DNA of 64,000 nt, taken from contig CAJNDS010001446.1 in the NCBI GenBank assembly GCA_905221605.1, forward strand, positions 1,466,315 through 1,530,314, given 5' to 3'. The notes under the pieces are model-generated. The model had not been told where the DNA came from, did not search any database, and worked only from the letters and a program-made list of their open reading frames with translations. Of the stretch, positions 1 through 9,600 are shown in pieces. The DNA comes from Symbiodinium natans (lineage: Eukaryota > Sar > Dinophyceae > Suessiales > Symbiodiniaceae). A program made the position numbers and the translations under genes. Position 1 is the first letter of the stretch. Each line of letters begins with the position of its first letter.

Positions 1-597
1 AGGGCTTAGGGCTTAGGGCTTAGGGCTTAGGGCTTCGGGTTCTTAAACCTCAGATCAGCCATTCCTGTCCGCAGCCTTTAGGCTCTTAATTTTTCTAACG
101 GAGCATCGTTCCGAAGGAACATCGTTCCACGAGACCCTCCCCCGAAAATTCGCCAGCCCCTTGTAGACATGTCCACCAGCCGGGCGCTTGGTCGACGTGG
201 GGGAAAGGGCTTGCCCTAAGCCCCAAACCCTAAACCCTAAACCCTAAACCCTAAACACTAAACCCTAAACCCTAAACCCTAAACCCTAAACCCTAAACCC
301 TAAACCCTAAACCCTAAACCCTAAACCCTAAACCCTAAACCCTAAACCCTAAACCCTAAACCCTAAACCCTAAACCCTAAACCTAAACCCTGAGAGCTGG
401 CCCCATTCCACTTCTGGGGGTTTCAGGGTTTCAGGCTTGGCGGTTTGGGGTTGTGACGTCGGATTTCGGGTCTCGCCCACACCTTGGGCCGTTCTCAGGT
501 CAGAAGGTTGTGACCCTAAAACCCAAAACCCCACACCCTAAACCCTAAACCCTAAACCCTAAACCCTAAACCCTAAACCCTAAACCCCCTTTTTCAG
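1..597. repeat. Telomere-like repeat region at window start
   Basis: Runs of GGGCTTA (1-44), CCCTAAA (about 222-392, roughly 24 units) and CCCTAAA again (about 528-590) are separated by short unique DNA. The sequence just before position 500 (cag, gtcagaaggttg) is repeated almost exactly at 594-609, where it forms the start of a probable leader exon. No gene is recognised in 1-597. Confidence 0.9.
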
Positions 598-653
598 GTC
601 AGAAGGTTGCGGTGTGCGCCGCTGCCGCCGCGGCGGCTGCCACGGCCAGTCAG
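598..653 (+). CDS. LHC leader exon: Ala-rich signal-peptide core
   Basis: Follows a C/T-rich tract ending CAG and precedes a GA donor. It reads KVAVCAAAAAAAATASQ and continues in phase into an exon beginning AFV. An Ala-rich hydrophobic stretch followed by an A-F motif is what plastid-targeting presequences of secondary-plastid algae look like. The start codon is not visible, and the exon end could also be at 675. Confidence 0.45.
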
Positions 654-3600
654 GAGATGGGCGCGGGAACTTGTGGATTTGGGGCTTCTGGGGGTTTAGG
701 GTTTAGGGTATAGGGTTTAGGGTTGTTTAGTCTAGGAGTCGGGGATTTGACGTTGTAGAAGGTTTTACAAGTGGGCTTCTGTTCAGGCCTTGGGTCCTGC
801 CAAATCCTGAGGTCCCAGAGTCTTAGAATGAAGGTTTTGTCCTGACCAATCCTAAGCTACAGGCCTTCGAACTCCCCTTCTTTTCCGAAATCCCCCCGGG
901 CAGGCTTTCGTGAGCGCCCGCGCTCCTGCCGACGTCGTGAAGGCTGGATGCGTGCGGGTGGGGTGGGGGGTTGGAAGCTGCAGACTTACTCAACCGAGCC
1001 CCCTTCATAGCCTTCAAGCGAAGGCGCCGGCAGCCACGAGCCTGCGCGGTTCCAACGCAGGCGATTGCAGTAAGATTTGGGGGCTAGGATGAAGGCTACA
1101 GTGAATTTTAGGGGCCATGTAGAAGGGCGTATACATGGTGTAAAGGTTCTGGGGTTTAGGAGTTAGACAGAGCAGGCACATGGCTTTCAGGCATTCAATG
1201 CCGTAGGCTTTAATGCTCTGAGCCACTGTCCCGAATGTCCCGAGTCTTACCCAGCACTGCCGACCCCAGTCCAGGCCTACATTTTAGGGTTTAGGGTTTA
1301 GGGTTTCGGGTTTAGGGATTCACCCTTGATTTCTCTGGCCTACTGGCACTGAAGCGGGTTGGGTAGCTAAGCTTCAAGGGGACTCCTTCTTCCTTTCGTC
1401 TCTTGGGTTCTTTCGCCCCCCCCCCCCCCCCCCCCCCCCCTCCGTAGAGACGTGGCCTTCTCATTTAGGGCCAGAACGACAATCAAAGCCTTCAACGCTA
1501 AACCACATCCCTAAACCCTAAACCCTAAACCCTAAACCCTGAACCCTAAACCCTAAACGCTGGTTACGCTGGTTACGCTGGTTACCCTGGTCCACACCGT
1601 GGGGTTGCGTTCCGGGTCAACATTAACACTCCCGGCATCCTGCTGGCGGGAAGCACACAAGAGTGTGCCCCGTTGCTCAGCAAGAAGGTGCAAGCAACAA
1701 TTCGGTGACCCCCAAAATACCCCGTATCTTGGAAACCCTAAACCCTAAACCCTAAACCCTAAACCCTAAACCCTAAACCCTAAACCCTAAACCCTAAACC
1801 CTAAACCCTAAACCCTAAACCCTAAACCCTAAACCCTAAACCCCCTAGACCCTAGACCCTAAACCCTAAACCCTACACCCTAAACCCGCGACCCCTCTTG
1901 TGAACCCTAGACTGCCGAGCACCCGGCCAGTCCGCGCTACCTCGTCCACATCTGTGCCCCTTGTCGCAGCAGCTGCCGTGGCAGCGGCTGGGGCGCTGCG
2001 ACCTCGGGCCGCTTGCCTTGAAGGTGGATGCCCGCAGCCCCTACAAGCTAAACGCTGAAGCCTGAACCCTGAACCCTGAACCCTGAACCCTAAACCCTAA
2101 ACCCTAAACCCTAATTCCTAAGCCCCGTAACGACGAACGGCTGGAGCTCAGGGCAGCGTTGCAAAGAGCCAGGAGTTCGTCGCTCTCCGAGCGTTCGAGA
2201 TGCCAGGCTCAAGGTACAGCGTTTAGGGTTTAGGGTTTAGGGTTTAGGGTTTTACGGTAGCATCATGGGGGGGGGTGGGGTGGGGCGGGGGGGGGGGGGG
2301 GGGTGGTCTTTACTGTGTCTCTTCTGTCAAGGTTTGGGTTTAGGGTTGCGTTCGGTTCGCATGGCCCGCTCGGTTTTTGAACGTGATGTTTGGGATCTTG
2401 GGATTCTGATACGGAGTTTCAGGTTGAAGACCATGCCTCAAGGAGCCTTGTCTCCAGTGCAGACTGCATCATGCAAAAAGGCCTTCGTGGCTCCCTTTGA
2501 AGCATCTGAGGAACGAACTTGGAGTTCAGGATCCGGTTGGCTTCTGGGATCCCGCAGGATTCACGGCCGACGGAAGCGTGGAGGACTTCAAGCGTCGTCG
2601 TCAGACAGAGATTAAGCATGGACGCATCGCGATGCTTGCTGCCATGGGGTACATTACGCCGGAGCAACTCGTTTGCAGGAAGGCTTCTGATTGCGCATGA
2701 TTGCAAAATGTTTTCTGGCATAGATGGCTTAGGCTATGACAAAAAACACTTACAAACATCGGAGAGGTAACGTCACATGTTTTTCAACGTCGTCGATGTG
2801 TGTTTCTAGTCGTTCGTTGTTTTTAGCAGGTTTTGCAGACATTCGCAGACCAAGGATCACTGGCAAGTTCCCTGGTTATCTTTCTCCATCAGCAGGATTG
2901 AAGTTTGCTGACGTGCCCAACGGACTGGCGGCAATCTCCAAGGTTCCTGCCGCAGGCTGGGGTCAGATTCTCGCATACATGGCCTTCTGCGAGGTCTCTC
3001 AGGACCAGTCTGCTGGAACCGCGGCCGCTGCGGGCGACTTCGGCTTCAAGGTCCTGACGTCCAGCGACCCAGCTGAGAAGACGAAAAAGCTTTCGGCCGA
3101 GTTGGCCAACGGAAGGCTGGCGATGATGGCGATCATCGGTATGTTCTTTCAGGACATCGCAAACATGAAAAGCGCACTCCGCATGTTCTTGCACCAGTAG
3201 CGGCTTGAGCAAGTTGGAGTTGGTTAGATTAACATGCAAGCGTGTGCACGTCGTGAAAGCTGTTTAGTGCAGAGGATGGCTTGACTGGAAGCGCTTGGGG
3301 CGATTGGGCAAATTACACCGCCTCCCCGCTGCGCGCGTTCGAGAACGAACTTGGAGTTCAGGATCCGGTTGGCTTCTGGGATCCCGCAGGATTCACGGCC
3401 GACGGAAGCGTGGAGGACTTCAAGCGTCGTCGTCAGACAGAGATTAAGCATGGTCGCATCGCGATGCTTGCTGCCATGGGGTACATTACGCCGGAGCAAC
3501 TCGTTTGCAGGAAGGCTTCTGATTGAGCATGATTGCAAAATGTTTTCTGGCATAGATGGCTTAGGCTATGACAAAAACACTTACAAACATCGGAGAGGTA

Positions 3601-6600
3601 ACGTCACATGTTTTTCAACGTCGTCGATGTGTGTTTCTAGTCGTTCGTTGTGTTTAGCCGGTTTTGCAGACATTCGCAGACCAAGGATCACTGGCAAGTT
3701 CCCTGGTTATCTTTCTCCATCAGCAGGATTGAAGTTTGCTGACGTGCCCAACGGATTGGCGGCAATCTCCAAGGTTCCTGCCGCAGGCTGGGGTCAGATT
3801 CTCGCATACATGGCCTTCTGCGAGGTCTCTCAGGACCAGTCTGCTGGAACCGCGGCCGCTGCGGGCGACTTCGGCTTCAAGGTCCTGACGTCCAGCGACC
3901 CAGCTGAGAAGACGAAAAAGCTTTCGGCCGAGTTGGCCAACGGAAGGCTGGCGATGATGGCGATCATCGGCATGTTCTTTCAGGACATCGCAAACATGAA
4001 AAGCGCACTCCGCATGTTCTTGCACCAGTAGCGGCTTGAGCAAGTTGGAGTTGGTTAGATTAACATGCAAGCGTGTGCACGTCGTGAAAGCTGTTTAGTG
4101 CAGAGGATGGCTTGACTGGAAGCGCTTGGGGCGATTGGGCAAATTACACCGCCTCCCCGCTGCGCGCGTTCGAGAACGAACTTGGAGTTCAGGATCCGGT
4201 TGGCTTCTGGGATCCCGCAGGATTCACGGCCGACGGAAGCGTGGAGGACTTCAAGCGTCGTCGTCAGACAGAGATTAAGCATGGTCGCATCGCGATGCTT
4301 GCTGCCATGGGGTACATTACGCCGGAGCAACTCGTTTGCAGGAAGGCTTCTGATTGAGCATGATTGCAAAATGTTTTCTGGCATAGATGGCTTAGGCTAT
4401 GACAAAAACACTTACAAACATCGGAGAGGTAACGTCACATGTTTTTCAACGTCGTCGATATGTGTTTCTAGTCGTTCGTTGTTTTTGCAGGTTTTGCAGA
4501 CATTCGCAGACCAAGGATCACTGGCAAGTTCCCTGGTTATCTTTCTCCATCAGCAGGATTGAAGTTTGCTGACGTGCCCAACGGATTGGCGGCAATCTCC
4601 AAGGTTCCTGCCGCAGGCTGGGGTCAGATTCTCGCATACATGGCCTTCTGCGAGGTCTCTCAGGACCAGTCTGCTGGAACCGCGGCCGCTGCGGGCGACT
4701 TCGGCTTCAAGGTCCTGACGTCCAGCGACCCAGCTGAGAAGACGAAAAAGCTTTCGGCCGAGTTGGCCAACGGAAGGCTGGCGATGATGGCGATCATCGG
4801 CATGTTCTTTCAGGACATCGCAAACATGAAAAGCGCACTCCGCATGTTCTTGCACCAGTAGCGGCTTGAGCAAGTTGGAGTTGGTTAGATTAACATGCAA
4901 GCGTGTGCACGTCGTGAAAGCTGTTTAGTGCAGAGGATGGCTTGACTGGAAGCGCTTGGGGCGATTGGGCAAATTACACCGCCTCCCCGCTGCGCGCGTT
5001 CGAGAACGAACTTGGAGTTCAGGATCCGGTTGGCTTCTGGGATCCCGCAGGATTCACGGCCGACGGAAGCGTGGAGGACTTCAAGCGTCGTCGTCAGACA
5101 GAGATTAAGCATGGTCGCATCGCGATGCTTGCTGCCATGGGGTACATTACGCCGGAGCAACTCGTTTGCAGGAAGGCTTCTGATTGAGCATGATTGCAAA
5201 ATGTTTTCTGGCATAGATGGCTTAGGCTATGACAAAAAACACTTACAAACATCGGAGAGGTAACGTCACATGTTTTTCAACGTCGTCGATGTGTGTTTCT
5301 AGTCGTTCGTTGTTTTTGGCAGGTTTTGCAGACATTCGCAGACCAAGGATCACTGGCAAGTTCCCTGGTTATCTTTCTCCATCAGCAGGATTGAAGTTTG
5401 CTGACGTGCCCAACGGATTGGCGGCAATCTCCAAGGTTCCTGCCGCAGGCTGGGGTCAGATTCTCGCATACATGGCCTTCTGCGAGGTCTCTCAGGACCA
5501 GTCTGCTGGAACCGCGGCCGCTGCGGGCGACTTCGGCTTCAAGGTCCTGACGTCCAGCGACCCAGCTGAGAAGACGAAAAAGCTTTCGGCCGAGTTGGCC
5601 AACGGAAGGCTGGCGATGATGGCGATCATCGGCATGTTCTTTCAGGACATCGCAAACATGAAAAGCGCACTCCGCATGTTCTTGCACCAGTAGCGGCTTG
5701 AGCAAGTTGGAGTTGGCATGTCAATTAACATGCAAGCGTGTGCACGTCGTGAAAGCTGTTTAGTGCAGAGGATGGCTTGACTGGAAGCGCTTGGGGCGAT
5801 TGGGCAAATTACACCGCCTCCCCGCTGCGCGCGTTCGAGAACGAACTTGGAGTTCAGGATCCGGTTGGCTTCTGGGATCCCGCAGGATTCACGGCCGACG
5901 GAAGCGTGGAGGACTTCAAGCGTCGTCGTCAGACAGAGATTAAGCATGGTCGCATCGCGATGCTTGCTGCCATGGGGTACATTACGCCGGAGCAACTCGT
6001 TTGCAGGAAGGCTTCTGATTGAGCATGATTGCAAAATGTTTTCTGGCATAGATGGCTTAGGCTATGACAAAAAACACTTACAAACATCGGAGAGGTAACG
6101 TCACATGTTTTTCAACGTCGTCGATGTGTGTTTCTAGTCGTTCGTTGTTTTTGGCAGGTTTTGCAGACATTCGCAGACCAAGGATCACTGGCAAGTTCCC
6201 TGGTTATCTTTCTCCATCAGCAGGATTGAAGTTTGCTGACGTGCCCAACGGACTGGCGGCAATCTCCAAGGTTCCTGCCGCAGGCTGGGGTCAGATTCTC
6301 GCATACATGGCCTTCTGCGAGGTCTCTCAGGACCAGTCTGCTGGAACCGCGGCCGCCGCGGGCGACTTCGGCTTCAAGGTTCTGACGTCCAGCGACCCAG
6401 CTGAGAAGACGAAAAAGCTTTCGGCCGAGTTGGCCAACGGAAGGCTGGCGATGATGGCGATCATCGGCATGTTCTTTCAGGACATCGCAAACATGAAAAG
6501 CGCACTCCGCATGTTCTTGCACCAGTAGCGGCTTGAGCAAGTTGGAGTTGGCATGTCAATCTAACATGCAAGCGTGTGCACGTCGTGAAAGCTGTTTAGT

Positions 6601-9600
6601 GCAGAGGATGGCTTGACTGGAAGCGCTTGGGGCGATTGGGCAAATTACACCGCCTCCCCGCTGCGCGCGTTCGAGAACGAACTTGGAGTTCAGGATCCGG
6701 TTGGCTTCTGGGATCCCGCAGGATTCACGGCCGACGGAAGCGTGGAGGACTTCAAGCGTCGTCGTCAGACAGAGATTAAGCATGGTCGCATCGCGATGCT
6801 TGCTGCCATGGGGTACATTACGCCGGAGCAACTCGTTTGCAGGAAGGCTTCTGATTGAGCATGATTGCAAAATGTTTTCTGGCATAGATGGCTTAGGCTA
6901 TGACAAAAAACACTTACAAACATCGGAGAGGTAACGTCACATGTTTTTCAATGTCGTCGATATGTGTTTCTAGTCGTTCGTTGTTTTTGGCAGGTTTTGC
7001 AGACATTCGCAGACCAAGGATCACTGGCAAGTTCCCTGGTTATCTTTCTCCATCAGCAGGATTGAAGTTTGCTGACGTGCCCAACGGATTGGCGGCAATC
7101 TCCAAGGTTCCTGCCGCAGGCTGGGGTCAGATTCTCGCATACATGGCCTTCTGCGAGGTCTCTCAGGACCAGTCTGCTGGAACCGCGGCCGCTGCGGGCG
7201 ACTTCGGCTTCAAGGTCCTGACGTCCAGCGACCCAGCTGAGAAGACGAAAAAGCTTTCGGCCGAGTTGGCCAACGGAAGGCTGGCGATGATGGCGATCAT
7301 CGGCATGTTCTTTCAGGACATCGCAAACATGAAAAGCGCACTCCGCATGTTCTTGCACCAGTAGCGGCTTGAGCAAGTTGGAGTTGGCATGTCAATTTAA
7401 CATGCAAGCGTGTGCACGTCGTGAAAGCTGTTTAGTGCAGAGGATGGCTTGACTGGAAGCGCTTGGGGCGATTGGGCAAATTACACCGCCTCCCCGCTGC
7501 GCGCGTTCGAGAACGAACTTGGAGTTCAGGATCCGGTTGGCTTCTGGGATCCCGCAGGATTCACGGCCGACGGAAGCGTGGAGGACTTCAAGCGTCGTCG
7601 TCAGACAGAGATTAAGCATGGACGCATCGCGATGCTTGCTGCCATGGGGTACATTACGCCGGAGCAACTCGTTTGCAGAAGGCTTCTGATTGAGCATGAT
7701 TGAAAATGTTTCTGGCATAGACGGCATAGATGGCTAAGGCAATGTGACATAGACACTTACAAACATCGGAGAGGTGACGTCACATGTTTTTCAACGTCGT
7801 CGATGTGTGTTTCTAGTCGTTCGTTGTGTTTAGCAGGTTTTGCAGACATTCGCAGACCAAGGATCACTGGCAAGTTCCCTGGTTATCTTTCTCCATCAGC
7901 AGGATTGAAGTTTGCTGACGTGCCCAACGGATTGGCGGCAATCTCCAAGGTTCCTGCCGCAGGCTGGGGTCAGATTCTCGCATACATGGCCTTCTGCGAG
8001 GTCTCTCAGGACCAGTCTGCTGGAACCGCGGCCGCTGCGGGCGACTTCGGCTTCAAGGTCCTGACGTCCAGCGACCCAGCTGAGAAGACGAAAAAGCTTT
8101 CGGCCGAGTTGGCCAACGGAAGGCTGGCGATGATGGCGATCATCGGCATGTTCTTTCAGGACATCGCAAACATGAAAAGCGCACTCCGCATGTTCTTGCA
8201 CCAGTAGCGGCTTGAGCAAGTTGGAGTTGGCATGTCAATCTAACATGCAAGCGTGTGCACGTCGTGAAAGCTGTTTAGTGCAGAGGATGGCTTGACTGGA
8301 AGCGCTTGGGGCGATTGGGCAAATTACACCGCCTCCCCGCTGCGCGCGTTCGAGAACGAACTTGGAGTTCAGGATCCGGTTGGCTTCTGGGATCCCGCAG
8401 GATTCACGGCCGACGGAAGCGTGGAGGACTTCAAGCGTCGTCGTCAGACAGAGATTAAGCATGGACGCATCGCGATGCTTGCTGCCATGGGGTACATTAC
8501 GCCGGAGCAACTCGTTTGCAGGAAGGCTTCTGATTGAGCATGATTGAAAATGTTTTCTTGCATAGACGGCATAGATGGCTAAGGCGATGTGACATAGACA
8601 CTTACAAACATCGGAGAGGTGACGTCACATGTTTTTCAACGTCGTCGATGTGTGTTTCTAGTCGTTCGTTGTGTTTAGCAGGTTTTGCAGACATTCGCAG
8701 ACCAAGGATCACTGGCAAGTTCCCTGGTTATCTTTCTCCATCAGCAGGATTGAAGTTTGCTGACGTGCCCAACGGATTGGCGGCAATCTCCAAGGTTCCT
8801 GCCGCAGGCTGGGGTCAGATTCTCGCATACATGGCCTTCTGCGAGGTCTCTCAGGACCAGTCTGCTGGAACCGCGGCCGCCGCGGGCGACTTCGGCTTCA
8901 AGGTTCTGACGTCCAGCGACCCAGCTGAGAAGACGAAAAAGCTTTCGGCCGAGTTGGCCAACGGAAGGCTGGCGATGATGGCGATCATCGGCATGTTCTT
9001 TCAGGACATCGCAAACATGAAAAGCGCACTCCGCATGTTCTTGCACCAGTAGCGGCTTGAGCAAGTTGGAGTTGGTTAGATTAACATGCAAGCGTGTGCA
9101 CGTCGTGAAAGCTGTTTAGTGCAGAGGATGGCTTGACTGGAAGCGCTTGGGGCGATTGGGCAAATTACACCGCCTCCCCGCTGCGCGCGTTCGAGAACGA
9201 ACTTGGAGTTCAGGATCCGGTTGGCTTCTGGGATCCCGCAGGATTCACGGCCGACGGAAGCGTGGAGGACTTCAAGCGTCGTCGTCAGACAGAGATTAAG
9301 CATGGACGCATCGCGATGCTTGCTGCCATGGGGTACATTACGCCGGAGCAACTCGTTTGCAGGAAGGCTTCTGATTGAGCATGATTGCAAAATGTTTTCT
9401 GGCATGGCTTGGGCTTTGACAAAAAACACTTACAAACATCGGAGAGGTAACGTCACATGTTTTTCAACGTCGTCGATGTGTGTTTCTAGTCGTTCGTTGG
9501 TTTTTAGCAGGTTTTGCAGACATTCGCAGACCAAGGATCACTGGCAAGTTCCCTGGTTATCTTTCTCCATCAGCAGGATTGAAGTTTGCTGACGTGCCCA

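Noticed and set aside
2265-2615. 116-aa frame running from a G-rich tract into LHC repeat 1
   Set aside because: It reads the LHC exon in the wrong frame after the splice acceptor at 2509-2510.
3224-9592. Repeated + frames reading EFRIRLASGIPQDSRPTEA and the KNTYKHRRGN frames running into exon B
   Set aside because: The first is an out-of-frame reading of exon A; the second crosses intron A into exon B. Splicing at the GC-AG sites gives the true LHC protein.
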